DNA from: Prorocentrum cordatum
Lineage: Eukaryota; Sar; Dinophyceae; Prorocentrales; Prorocentraceae
Direction: 5' to 3'
NCBI GenBank assembly: GCA_963575745.1
Contig: CAUYUJ010015282.1
Location: 923,151-987,150 of the forward strand
DNA: 64,000 bases
Shown: positions 9,649 to 20,560 of the stretch, one piece after another
Layout of the letters: each line of letters starts with the position of its first letter
Numbering within the stretch: the stretch's first letter is position 1
Translations under genes and position numbers: made by a program
Notes under the pieces: model-generated
Seen by the model: the letters and a program-made list of their open reading frames with translations, nothing else
Database searches by the model: none
Told to the model about the DNA's origin: nothing

Positions 9649-11180
9649 GTTCGCATGCCTCCCCACCACCCATTTCGGCACACCCCTCACACGTTTCGTG
9701 GCCCCATAGGGAGCTCCACCGAAGGCCCCAGTGGCTGCGTTCGCATGCCTCCCCACCACCCATTTCGGCACACCCCTCACACGTTTCGTGGCCCCATAGG
9801 GAGCTCCACCGAAGGCCCCAGTGGCTGCGTTCGCATGCCTCCCCACCACCCATTTCGGCACACCCCTCACACGTTTCGTGGCCCCATAGGGAGCTCCACC
9901 GAAGGCCCCAGTGGCTGCGTTCGCATGCCTCCCCACCACCCATTTCGGCACACCCCTCACACGTTTCGTGGCCCCATAGGGAGCTCCACCGAAGGCCCCA
10001 GTGGCTGCGTTCGCATGCCTCCCCACCACCCATTTCGGCACACCCCTCACACGTTTCGTGGCCCCATAGGGAGCTCCACCGAAGGCCCCAGTGGCAGGGT
10101 TCGCATGCCTCCCCACCACCCATTTCGGCACACCCCTCACACGTTTCGTGGCCCCATAGGGAGCTCCACCGAAGGCCCCAGTGGCTGCGTTCGCATGCCT
10201 CCCCACCACCCATTTCGGCACACCCCTCACACGTTTCGTGGCCCCATAGGGAGCTCCACCGAAGGCCCCAGTGGCTGCGTTCGCATGCCTCCCCACCACC
10301 CATTTCGGCACACCCCTCACACGTTTCGTGGCCCCATAGGGAGCTCCACCGAAGGCCCCAGTGGCTGCGTTCGCATGCCTCCCCACCACCCATTTCGGCA
10401 CACCCCTCACACGTTTCGTGGCCCCATAGGGAGCTCCACCGAAGGCCCCAGTGGCTGCGTTCGCATGCCTCCCCACCACCCATTTCGGCACACCCCTCAC
10501 ACGTTTCGTGGCCCCATAGGGAGCTCCACCGAAGGCCCCAGTGGCTGCGTTCGCATGCACTCACACCCCCATAGGGAGCTCACCCAGTGGCTTCGCATGC
10601 ACCACCCATTTCGGCACACCCCTCACACGTTTCGTGGCCCCATAGGGAGCTCCACCGAAGGCCCAGTGGCCGCATGCTCCCCACCACCAATTTCGGCACA
10701 CCCCTCACACGTTTCGTGGCCCCATAGGGAGCTCCACCGAAGGCCCCAGTGCTGCGGCAAGGCCACCCATTCGGCACACCCCTCACACGTTTCGTGGCCC
10801 CATAGGGAGCTCCACCGAAGGCCCCAGTGGCTGCGTTCGCATGCCCACCCCCCATTTCGGCACACCCCTCACACGTTTCGTGGCCCAATAGGGAGCTCCA
10901 CCGAAGGCCCCAGTGGCTGCGTTCGCATGCCTCCCCACCACCCATTTCGGCACACCCCTCACACGTTTCGTGGCCCCACAGGGAGCTCCACCGAATGCCC
11001 CAGGGGGTGCGTTCGCATGCCGCCCCCACACCAACTTCGGCGCACCCCTCACACGTTTCGTGGCCCCATAAGGAGCTCCACCGAAGGCCCCAGTGGCAAC
11101 GTTCGCATGCCGCCCCCACACCCATGTCGGCACACCCCTCAAACGGTTCGTGGCCCCATAGGGAGATCCACCGAAGACGG
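9649..11180 (+). repeat. 90-bp tandem array (family A), ten near-identical then about seven degenerate units
   Basis: Units start GTTCGCATGCCTCCCCACCA and end CCCCAGTGGCTGC. The ten units from 9649 to 10548 are identical apart from a CTGC to CAGG change near 10097. From 10549 units are shortened or mutated (for example the ~45-bp remnant at 10549-10593 and variants to 11180). Since 90 bp is 30 codons, several frames stay open by arithmetic (330-540 aa); these are not taken as genes. The gradient from identical to degenerate units fits recent homogenisation of the left part. Confidence 0.97.
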
Positions 11181-11844
11181 TATTCACACCAACATTACTC
11201 ACAACTGCATATGGTTGGGTCCTTCGGCAGGCTATTTTTTTTGTCGGCTTGCGAGGGGGGTCGATGACCGAGGGTAATCATCGGTAGGAAGTGGGCGGAG
11301 AGGTGGAGGAGGAGGAGGAGGATGAGGAGGAGGACCAGTGTAAACCTAAGACTTATCAGCGATGTTGGAAAACACCCTCCCTCCAAGCTTCCTCTAAACG
11401 GGCCCCTACAAGTGTTCATTTCCACGGAGGGAATTGCCCATGTTGGGGGACAACCGTGTAAAACTCCTGCAGCGTGCCCAAACACCATTCTCAGGACTGC
11501 AGCGCCGACCTGGTTGTGACGGCTGATGGACAAAGTCCTGCACCACCCGCGCAACCGGGGCGACGGCGCAAACTTCCACGCGCCCCCGTGCCCCCGATTC
11601 AATGTTTATTGGCTGCGCCCGCGGGGTGCAGGTTTTAGGCCAGTCGGCCGATCGACAAATCTCAGCCTGTCAATATTACATTGGAAACGCGGGGGGCGAC
11701 AACACAATTCAGAAAAAGGTGCAGGATGCTGTCCATCAACCGGAGGTCTTGGCGATCCTGAATCGTGCCAGAGGTTCGTGGGACTTCAACACAGCGAATC
11801 ATCGTAACTGTTGCGCCCTGACAATCGTAAACCGGAGCCACCAC
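11181..11844. other. No gene seen
   Basis: Includes a short GGA run near 11305. ORFs of 60-140 aa overlap on both strands, with none recognisable. Confidence 0.4.
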
Positions 11845-12430
11845 ACCGTTGCTGGTACGGTAGCCATGAGAATTCGTGAAACTGTTGCGAACTGTTAGGA
11901 CGAATGTGGCGGCGCTAAGGCGAGAGGCACATGTTGAAAGGGAACTGCCCTCACATCGTGAAGCTCTTCAACAGTATAAGGCGAATCTGCGCGGCGCTAA
12001 GGCGAGAGTCACATTTTGAAAGCGAACGGCCCTCAATCCGTGACATTCTTGCGAATGTTTAAAGCGAGCGCGTGCTGCGCTAAGGCGAGAGCCGCATTTT
12101 GAAAACGACCCGCCTTCAGTTCGTGAAACTCTTGCGAATTGTTAAGACGAGTGTGCGCGGCTCTAAGGCGAGAGCCGCATTTTGACAACGGCCCGTCCTC
12201 AATCCGTCAAGCTCTTGCAGTTTTCAAGACGAATTTGCGCGGCGCTACGACGAGAGCCACAGTTTGAAAACCACCCGCCCTCCATCTGTGAAGCTGTTAC
12301 CAAGTTTAAGTTGTAGGGTCACACATAGTGACGAAGTGTCAGGCGAAACGCCTGGACCGCCCTTTCGACCGACCTCACGGTGCGACAGGGAGGAGTTATT
12401 CATAAGGAAAATGAGTGGAGGAGGAGAAGG
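11845..12430 (+). repeat. Family B composite repeat, copy 1
   Basis: Head GCTGGTACGGTAGCCATGAG, then five to six ~85-bp units (GCGCGGCGCTAAGGCGAGAG, CATTTTGAAAACG, CCGTGAAACTCTTGCGAA). It ends in a conserved tail with GTGTCAGGCGAAACGCC, CCGCCCTTTCGA, GGTGCGACAGGGAGGAGT and ATAAGGAAAA, running into (GGA)n. Copy 2 at 34548-35075 has the same head, units and tail in the same orientation. Confidence 0.85.
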
Positions 12431-13070
12431 AGAAAGAGAAGGGGAAGGGGCAATAGGAAGAGGAGGAGGAAGAGGAGGAGGAAGAGGAGGAGGAAGACGA
12501 GGTGGTTTATTGCTGTAGTCTTTCGAGCTCTCGGCTTCGCGAGCTGGGCAGAGGCTGAAGCCTCCGGCAAGCAAGCATATATGGCGGGTGCCAGGGTCAA
12601 GCATGTTGAAATTAAGGCCGAGCTCGATATAGCCTTGCGAGGGAGGGGGGTGGGCCATGCCAGCGCCCCCAGGCGAGTTAGTCGAGCACGTCTTGGGTCC
12701 AACAAACATGCACTCACTTGCCCCCCCCCGTTGTTCCTCTTCCGCGCCCCCTTTCTTGCCCTGGTTGGCCGCGGTCGGAGATGTGCCCTGGCCGAAAACC
12801 TTGACAGCTGGTCTTGAGCCCTCAGTCGCACATTGCGGGGCAGCAGAACAGGATGGGCACCGCGTTGGGCTCCAAAAGCAGGAACCTCCCAAGCCAGATG
12901 AGCGACGAAGGGAAACGGTCTCGTCTTCACCGACGTTGGCGCGTCAGCTGTCCGCGCAAGTAGCCCGCGTAAGGTCGTGCGTGAGCGCCATCGTTTCCAA
13001 TGCGGCATGCGACGCTGGCGGCCCGCATACGCCGCGGCGTAGGGTCGCCATGTCGTCTCGCGTAAGGCCC
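12431..13070. other. GGA tract then spacer, no confirmed gene
   Basis: GGA/GAAGA run at 12415-12505, then GC-rich sequence with ORFs open on both strands (12657-13463 plus, 12245-12892 minus). Neither is recognisable. Confidence 0.4.
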
Positions 13071-13076
13071 GTTTCT

Positions 13077-13170
13077 CCTCCCTCCCTCCCTCCCTCCCTC
13101 CCTCCCTCCTTCACCCCCCCACCCCTCCCCCCCTCCCTCCCTCCCTCCCTTCCTCCCTCCTTCCCTCCGT
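13077..13170. repeat. (CTCC)n microsatellite
   Basis: CTCC/CTTC repeats with short C runs. Confidence 0.95.
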
Positions 13171-14596
13171 TAATCGCGGACTCTGCAGTGTCGCGGGGGG
13201 CCCTGGGGCTCCTTCAGGGTGGACCGGGGCCTCGTCGGGGCCGCTCCCTCTCAAAAACCATGTCCGAAGTTGGATACCCCACATTTTTCTACAATTTCAA
13301 GCATGTCGGACTTTGCTTCGGATATAGTTTCGGGTGCATGACATCGCGATTTCGGGCCACTTCCCAAGGTCAACCTTTTTCAAATCATCGATTCGAGGTG
13401 GTCTCGCAGGTCGCTGTCGACCATCGCGGTCGTCACCCGAGCAACGAACCTACGCATCTGTGAGGCTTCCGAGTGCCACTCTTCAACCACATGAATGACG
13501 CACTTGTGGCTGCGTAGTCTGACCGGGCCACCGCTGTTCATGTTCGTGCGAAACGTGCTATTGCTTATCTTGTATACTAGATATATTCGCTCAGATGTGC
13601 TCCTTCACACGTGCAAAAGGTCGCTGGGCAAAGTCCTCGGGGCGATGGGCTCGGAGTCAACCACGCGCCCGTGGATTCGCGCGCGCCTGCAAAGCCCACG
13701 GGCGAGAACCACCATGAAGCTTACACTTGCAACGTACCAGCACCGAGAACTGGACAAACACACGTTCAGAACGTTCGGAGGCCGCTTAGTCCTCTCCATC
13801 TCTGACTGACTGGGAAAGGCCAAACGCGGGAGGGACCGCCCCGTACGGACCTCCGACGGATCTTCGTCCTGAGCGTCGGGAAGTCGGCGTCATAGCAGGA
13901 GCCATCATACAAAGTGACATTTGCAACAAGCACAAACTGGGGCTGGTTTCCTGCCCATCTGCAGTGCCAGCTCTTCTGGAACTCACGCGACTGACTGGAT
14001 CGGGCCCGAGTCGCATTCCATGCACCAGACATGGGTCGGGAGGAGGGAGGATGAGGTCGATGATCGCGGGTCGCGGATTCGGGGCGCCCTCGTGGCCGCA
14101 CCCCAGGAGGGGTACGGGAGTAGTCGTTGTAAGTACGAGAGCCTGGACCTCCAGACGTCGGCAAGCATCATGATTGCCAGTTACTGCAGGTTTGGGTTTG
14201 AGCGCTCTGGAGGCCCACGTCGCGAACAAAAAAAACGCGGCGCCGGGCGTCGCGGGAGGGAGGGAGGTGGGGAGGAGGGAGGGAAGGGGCACGGGGATAG
14301 AGGAGGGTGAGAGGGAGGAAGCGGGGCGGGGCGATAAAGCCACAGAGCTCTGGCGCTGCGATTGCGCGTCTCTTGCTCTGCCTGGGCTCCAGGGAACACC
14401 GCAGGACCTCAGGATCCGAGCCACGGCTGCCAGGGATCACGCGGCACACGACTCCACGCCACCGGATTTTCTTGCTCGTGCGCTGCGAGTGGCAGGCCCA
14501 GAGGGAGGACGCCCATGGTCTGGGGCCCCCTTGGGGAGACCCCTCTCGGTCAGGCCACTGCTGCGCGGCCCTTCCTGCACGGTCAGGAGATTTGGC
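13171..14596. other. No gene seen
   Basis: Overlapping ORFs on both strands up to about 210 aa, none with a recognisable motif. A purine-rich stretch lies near 14250-14330. Confidence 0.4.
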
Positions 14597-14757
14597 TTAG
14601 CGTGTCGCGCCGCCGGTTCTGGCCCACCGCGCTTCGGCGCGACACGCTAACCACGGCCCAGCTCCCGAGCCTTTTCCAGCTCCCCTCCCCGCGCAGCGGA
14701 GCGACACGCTATCCGCTCGCCGGGCATAGCGTGTCGCGGGGGCCGCCGCCGCGACAC
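14597..14757. repeat. Cluster of three hairpins sharing TAGCGTGTCGCG
   Basis: Stem 1 is TTAGCGTGTCGCGCCG (14597-14612) against 14635-14650, 16 bp perfect, 22-nt loop. Stem 2 is GCGACACGCTAT (14701-14712) against 14726-14737, 12 bp perfect. Stem 3 is GTGTCGCGG (14731-14739) against 14749-14757, sharing bases with stem 2 so that the two are alternatives. Confidence 0.9.
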
Positions 14758-15091
14758 GTCAAGCAACAAATCCCGACCGTGCCCCTCCTTCCTCTTCCTG
14801 CAGGTGTCCGAGCAGTGGCATCTCGGCGCGACTGTCCCTTCCCCGCCCCCTCCTCCCAAAGGCCTGCCACCGCAGCCATGTTGGCTCAGCCGGATTGTCT
14901 GCCCTGTGCAGCTCGGCACGCCCTGTGGGGCCCCGGCGCTCTTGGCGCTTGGCATGGCCGCGGCTGGCAGGGTTGTCCAGGGCAGTGTCGTGGAAGCCCA
15001 GGGCCCAAGATACGTCCAGGCGACGGTGGTCGGACCCGGGCAGCAGGCCCCTTCCCCCCATCCTCCTTCCCTCCTCGAAGAGCCAACCACG

Positions 15092-15255
15092 GCATACACA
15101 CAGTTTCTCCGAGCTCCGCGCGGATTTCTTGGATCGGCGCTGGGCCCCCTGGCGGCACCTGCGGCGCCTCCCCCAGCGCGCTCCGCGAACCAGGGAGGGG
15201 GGTCCAGCGCCGATCAAAGAAATCCGCGCGGAGCTCCGAGAAAGTGTGCTGATGC
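15092..15255. mobile_element. Foldback (MITE-like) element
   Basis: 15104-15143 and 15204-15243 are inverted copies matching at 38 of 40 positions (each contains GAGCTCCGCGCGGATTTCTT). Weaker complementarity extends outward to about 15092/15255 and inward (GGCCCCCTGG against CCAGGGAGGGGG). There is no room for coding. No clean target duplication is seen, so its mobility is inferred from structure only. Confidence 0.75.
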
Positions 15256-15533
15256 AATCGGTTCTTGCTCTATCCTCCCCTCCTCCTGCTGATCCTGCTG
15301 CTGTCCCCCCTCCTCCCTCTCGCTGCTCTCCTCCTCCTCCGCCGTGGAGGCAAAGGGGGCCCTCGGGCAAGGGTCCTTGATCCGAGGGCTCTCCCCAGGG
15401 CCGCTGATTCATCCCGAGCAGTTGTTCGACGGTCCCGCGGCGCGTGGAGGCCCCCGAGGGTCCAGGGAGACGGCGAAGAAGAGCGCCCACGGCCCCCTTG
15501 CCCCAGGACCTTCAATTCTTCATGCTGGACGTC

Positions 15534-15740
15534 CTCCTCCTCCTCCTCCTCCTCCTCCTCCTCCTCCTCCTCCTCCTCCTCCTCCTCCTCCCGACGCTGG
15601 CGATGCCGGCCGTGTCGTCACTGCCTCTTCTTTCTCCCCCGCCCCTCTCTCCTCCTTCCTGCCCCCCCCCCTCCCATCCCCTCCTCCTCCCCCTTCCCCT
15701 CTCTTCTTTGCTCCCGCCTCTCCTCCTCCCTGGTGGCAGG
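15534..15740. repeat. (CTC)n tract and pyrimidine-rich stretch
   Basis: About 19 CTC units at 15534-15592, then C/T-rich sequence to 15740. It ends in GGTGGCAG, so it could be the pyrimidine tract of a 3' splice site. Confidence 0.85.
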
Positions 15741-15742
15741 AC

Positions 15743-15846
15743 AGCCGATGGGCGCAACCCTACGAGGGCCCTGGCAGCCGGTGGGCGCAACCATACGAGG
15801 GCCCCGGCGGCATGCCCAACACGCCGCAGCCCTACGTGGCCGCAGG
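15743..15846 (+). CDS. Candidate exon, Pro/Tyr/Gly-rich peptide
   Basis: After a long pyrimidine tract and a CAG, one frame reads RWAQPYEGPG twice in tandem (a 30-bp duplication) and then NTPQPYVAAG. It ends at GCAG|GTCCCT, a plausible GT donor. The low-complexity PYEGPG motif recalls the Pro/Tyr/Gly-rich leaders of small membrane proteins. No start or stop codon is assigned and neighbouring exons are not proven. The other frames are also open, so this is only a candidate. Confidence 0.3.
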
Positions 15847-18095
15847 TCCCTCCTGCCTTCCTTCTCCATATATGTGGATTCCTTCTGTTGCTCTATATAT
15901 CTTTATATCTCTCATTCTCTCTATATGTATACATACATGTATTGCTATATCCATGTGCCGTATACATAGGTAGCATACATGTGTGTGCTTGAAGATGTAA
16001 CTGTACACAAACATACGTATCTCTCGCTCTCCCTCCGTCCCTCCCTCCCTCCTTCCCTCCTTATATCAATGTGTTATACATATATGTATAACTGGAGTCT
16101 CGCAAACTGGAGCCTCGCAAACTGGAGTCTCGGAACTGGAGTCTCGAACAAATTGCACTTCGCGCGCAGCTGCAAGGCCCTCGAGTTGACTTCAGAATGG
16201 ATGGAATTGCCTAACAGTGTCAGCTTCGCCTTCCTGGAACATCGCATCGGTGCTGCTGATGTGAGCCCTCAGCCTGGGCACTTCCGCTGCCAGCCAACTA
16301 CGATGCACCTCCATCGGGTGGTTCGTCTTTGGAAGCTAAGGGATAATGTGTGCTGTCGCTTGTTCGTATGGCCTCACTTGCAATATGCCATTCCGTGCAG
16401 ACGGTCATCACTTGAACATTGACATCTAGCACATTGACGTGCAAATACCTGTCAGTCTCCATTGCTAGCACGTCGGTTCCACGCACTCGGCGGAGTAGCA
16501 TCCGCAACCAAACCTGAAACACACCAAGTATGGTACGCAGGTAGAATGCCATGCCTGAATTTGATAGACTCCAGGACCTCACGTCGTCTTTGGATCAAAG
16601 CGTCCACTGTCCAGCATTGCGCAGTCTTGAGACAAAGATGAACCCGCAAGCAAACCAGTTCGGCTCTACCCAATGCCACTGCCAGTCAGAACCTGTCAGC
16701 AGGTTTCGTTCCCAAGCTTGTTGCTGAACACCCATTGGTTTCCCGGAGTGAAGAGCAACACACCTGGCAGCTACTGTGTTGGATGCGGTCAAACAGAGCG
16801 CGCATTGCACGCAATAAGAAAAACGCCCTCCCTTTCACATCAAAATCTGTGATGCCCAGCTTGGCAAGCCAAACATTTCATTGAAACCGCTTCGTACGGA
16901 TTTTTTCCGTAGGCGTGTGTGTGTTCTTCACCAAGCGCCCCAAGTGTTCGTACCATCCCACTGCCTAGCGAGAAAGGGCGGCTTCGCCGACTGTGGATCA
17001 AGCTTGGGGCGACCTCCCCATCTGGCTTGTGGGTCTGCATTGTTTACAACACCATTTTTACGATCGGCTTCCGGCACCCCGAAGAAGCAATGCGTATGCC
17101 GTCCGTTGACCGGAATGTGGGTCAACTGTTCCTTTATATCTGTCACTTTCTTCACGTAGGCTTCCACACAGACATCATTTGTTGGAGGGATTGTTGCCTG
17201 CAGACGCTGGTTGGTGCAACTTGGCCAGGATGAGGGCTGCCACCTCCTGTTCACGACCAAGCTGAAACCCCGCCCTTGTCCGTTTGCACTGCTGCTCCTC
17301 CCTTAGCCTCCAGCCATGTGCGAGCATGCCGGACTGCTCCACACATGTCACCATTTTCGGCCACCGGCAGTAGCATCCATTGTTTCCCGTATTTTTATTT
17401 CGACAGGCAGCATCGGCCAATATGTTTGCAAATTGCTCTTCGCTCTGGAGAACATCTTCCAAGAAACCAATTTGTTATATCATGTTTTCTTGTAATGGCT
17501 TAGAGTGTGGCGCGACCATGTAATGTCAAAGCTCCACAGAAATACCACCACTTGTTTTAAGTTATCCGAGGGTGTTGTTCTGCGAAGGTGCCAGCGAAGC
17601 ACCCTAGGGGACGACCCTTCGAGCACCGCCCAGCAGGCCGTCACATGCGACACCTCTCCTCTACGCTTGCTCTCATGGGGAAAGCTCGCGCTGCCTTGGC
17701 GTTGTCTTGGGCCCTTGTGGGGTAGTCTTAGGGTCCCCTGGGTTCTGGTTTGAGCGCGCCCAACTTGTCCTTCTGCCTCCTCTCCCTGTCTCTTCCCTCC
17801 CCCCCCGCCCTGTTCCCCCCCCCCGCCTCCAGGAGCGTGCGGTGCGCCGACTGTCATCGGCACGCCGATCGGCACCCAGCAAGTGGGCCTTGCCACCCAC
17901 GTGCGCGTCACCCCGCAGGCTCCTCCGCCTTCCCTCTCCCCGCCACCCGCCGACCCCCTCTCCCCTCCCTCTACCCTCCCTTCCCTTCCGTTCTCCTCAT
18001 ACGTTCTGTTCCCCCCCCCTCAGTCCTCGTAACTTTGGCTGCTACTCTTCTTCCCCCCTCCCTCCCGCCCTCCTTCCTCCTTCTGTCGCACCCTC
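15847..18095. other. No confirmed gene
   Basis: Contains TATA/CATA-rich sequence at 15885-16015, a CCCT run near 16030-16060, and tandem 17-18-bp CTGGAGTCTCG-like repeats at 16092-16150. Minus-strand ORFs at 16452-16679, 16928-17260 and 17175-17462 are unrecognised. A pyrimidine-rich segment follows at 17770-18095. Confidence 0.4.
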
Positions 18096-18245
18096 CTCCT
18101 CATCATCATCACCATCAGCATCAGCAGCATCATCATCAGCAGTATCATCGTCATCATCATCAACCTCACAAGACAAGACACATAGGGGCCCACGGCGCTG
18201 AATGCAAAAAAGCATCATCATCATCGTCGTCATCATCATCATTAT
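18096..18245. repeat. (ATC)n microsatellites
   Basis: ATC/AGC runs at 18099-18170 and 18210-18245. Confidence 0.95.
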
Positions 18246-18509
18246 CCCTCTTCCCTTCCCCTCTTCCCTCTCATCTTCCTTATCCCGAGCCCTCCTCCCT
18301 CTCCACTTCTTCATTATCCTGCATCTCTGTTCCGCCTCCCTCCTCTTTCCCTACGTCCTCCATCTCCCTCCACCTTGGTCAGGTGGAGATGGAGGAGTGG
18401 GAGGAGATAATAGAAGTGCGAGGAGTAACAGGGACAGATCAGAGTGAGGGGGCCGAACGGTCATTCACTGTCCCTGGGTGCGTGGCTGAAGTCGGATTCC
18501 GCGGTGCGG

Positions 18510-18639
18510 ATTCTTGTTGTTGATGTTGTTGTTTGTTGTTTGTTGGTTGTTGTTTGTTGTTTGTTGTTTGTTGTTTGTTGTTTGTTTGTTGTTGTTGTTG
18601 ATGTTGCTGTTACTGTTGCTGTTGCTGCTGTTGTGTTGG

Positions 18640-18680
<41 letters not shown>

Positions 18681-18692
18681 GAACTCTCATTC
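18510..18692. repeat. (TTG)n / TTTGTTG microsatellite
   Basis: Runs of TTGTTTG and GTT, ending in a pure (GTT)n. Confidence 0.95.
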
Positions 18693-18839
18693 TTGAAGAA
18701 TAATTATTGTTGATCCCCCCCCACCGGTGCACATTGATTTTTTTCAATTGAAGTGCCACCCCCGGGGCTCGCACCTTGTTTTTTCTCAAGGAAAGTCTTC
18801 CTGCTCAAACTGTGCCCCTGCCCCCCGGGCTACAACAAC

Positions 18840-19270
18840 AACGGCTCCCGCCTGAGACTTCCTCGATTTTTACTCAGGACCCCCGCTCCCGCCTGAGACT
18901 TCCGCGCAATTTACTCAGGAAAGGCGCTCCCGTCTGAGACTTCCTCGCAATGTAATCAAGACCCCCGCTCCCGCCTGAGACTTCCGTGCAATTTACGTGG
19001 GAACGGCGCTCCCGCCTGAGACTTCTTCGAATTTTACTCAGGACCCCCGCTCCTGCCTGACATTTCCGTGCAATTGACTCAGGAACGGCGCTCCCGCCTG
19101 AGACTTCCTCGCAATTTAGTGAGGACCCCCGCTCCCGCCTGAGACTTCCGTGCAATTTGCTCAGGAACGGCGCTCCCGCTTGAGACTTCCTCGCAACTTA
19201 GTCAGGGCCCCCGCTTCCGCCCGAGATTTCCTCACAATGTACTCAGGACTGCGCTCTCGCGTGCGACGTC
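18840..19270 (+). repeat. Family D: 41-bp units arranged as 82-bp dimers
   Basis: About ten units start CTCCCGCCTGAGACTTCC. Odd units continue CTCG and end ACTCAGGACCCCCG; even units continue GTGCAATTTACTCAGGAACG. The strict alternation makes an 82-bp higher-order repeat. Each unit holds CCTGAG and CTCAGG 16 bp apart, a potential hairpin. The unit start is the reverse complement of a GGAAGTCTCAGGCGGGAG core, related to GATGTCTCARGCGAAAC elsewhere. Confidence 0.92.
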
Positions 19271-19630
19271 CTCACAAATTATTCTGGAATTGCGTTTCGG
19301 CGCTCAGGAACCACGCGCGCGCCAAGGACGCCTTCACAACGTGGTATCTTCCCTCTTCCTTCGTCCTTCCCCCTCCCCTTCCTCCCACTCTCCCTCGTTC
19401 TTCCCCTCCTCCTCTTGCAGGGCCCGCGCCAATTCCAATGGCGGGCAGAGAGATGTACGCCCCCGAAGGATTGTCCGCCCGTTCCGGTTTGCCCGTACGT
19501 CTAAGCCCGCCGGCCCCAGCAAAGAGAAATAATCCCCCCGAAAGGGGTGTGATCGAAGACGAAGAGGGCGGGTATCGAGGGTGTAGGGTATACGTGTTGA
19601 ATGACTCGCGGGCAAGTAAGAGCGTACAGC
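19271..19630. other. No gene seen
   Basis: GC-rich spacer with a CTTCCTC-rich stretch at 19350-19415. Confidence 0.4.
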
Positions 19631-19635
19631 CTTAA

Positions 19636-19731
19636 AATGGTTGTTGTTGTTGTTGTTGGTGTTGGTGTTGGTGTTGTTGTTATTGGTGGTGGTGTTGGTG
19701 TTGTTGTTGTTGTTGCTGCTGCTGCTGCTGC

Positions 19732-19793
<62 letters not shown>

Positions 19794-19800
19794 GTTGTCG
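19636..19800. repeat. (GTT)n microsatellite
   Basis: GTT runs with GGT and GCT interruptions, pure near 19733-19790. Confidence 0.95.
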
Positions 19801-19802
19801 TC

Positions 19803-20120
19803 GTCCCACCCGCAACCCGCCCCGCGACCTACCCGCGACCCACCCCGCGACCCACCCCCCGACCCACCCCGCGACCCACCCGCGACCCACCCGCGACCCA
19901 CCCCGCGACCCACCCCGCGACCCACCCCGCGACCCACCCCGCGACCCACCCGCGACCCACCCCGCGACCCACCCCGCGGCCCACCCCGCGACCCACCCGC
20001 GACCCACCCGCGACCCACCCGCGACCCACCCCGCGACCCACCCCGCGACCCACCCACGCGACCCACCCGACCCACCCACCTCGACCCAAACCCACCCACC
20101 CGCGACCCACCCGCGACCCA
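19803..20120 (+). repeat. 10-12-bp satellite CCCACCCGCGA
   Basis: About 29 head-to-tail copies of CGACCCACCC(C)G. The unit length differs only by an extra C, and the array ends at CGACCCAAACCACG, which begins the next repeat type. Confidence 0.95.
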
Positions 20121-20560
20121 AACCACGTTTCAAGGTACAAACCACCATTTTCGGCGCTTGCGGCGGGTTTTTTGGGCATTCCTTCCAGGTGGAGAGCCCG
20201 CGACCCACCCCGCGACCAACTCGCGACCAACCCGCGACCCAAACCACGTTCAGGGTACAAATCAAATTTTTCGGCGCCTGCGGCGGGCATCTTTTGCATT
20301 CGTTCCCGGTGGAGAGCCCGCGGCCCACCCGCGACCACGTTCAGGTACAAACCAAATTTTTCAGCGCCTGCGGCGGGCATCTTTTGCATTCCTTCCAGGT
20401 GGAGAACCCGCGGCCCACCCGCGACCCAAACCACGTTCAGTGTACAAACCAAATGTTTCGGCGCCTGCGGCGGGCTGCTTTTGCATTCCTTCGAGGTGGA
20501 GATGGAGAGCCCGCGGCCCACCCGCGACCCAAACCACGTTTACTGAACAAACCAACGCCG
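20118..20560 (+). repeat. ~90-115-bp tandem repeat, four units, containing the CCCACCCGCGA motif
   Basis: Units run from AAACCACGTTCA through GGTACAAACCAAATTTTTC, GCGCCTGCGGCGGGC, TTTTGCATTCCTTCCAGGTG and GAGAGCCCGCGGCCCACCCG. Each ends in CCCACCCGCGACC. The adjacent 11-bp satellite is an expansion of that last motif. Confidence 0.92.

Noticed and set aside
9649-11180. CRISPR array
   Set aside because: Units are contiguous 90-bp repeats without unique spacers, and the genome is eukaryotic.
9386-11277. Long ORFs (330-540 aa) on both strands across the 90-bp array
   Set aside because: The unit is exactly 30 codons, so any stop-free frame stays open through all identical units; both strands and several frames behave alike.
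12245-13463. Possible gene around 12.3-13.4 kb
   Set aside because: Both strands open, composition-driven, with a CTCC microsatellite inside the plus frame.
14868-14888. Another leader relic (CCGCAGCCATGTTGGCTCAG)
   Set aside because: Similar in outline, but four differences in 21, no CTC run directly before it, and nothing recognisable after it.
16452-17462. Minus-strand gene spread over three frames
   Set aside because: Text looks mildly protein-like, but stops separate the pieces and no splice sites or domain support them.
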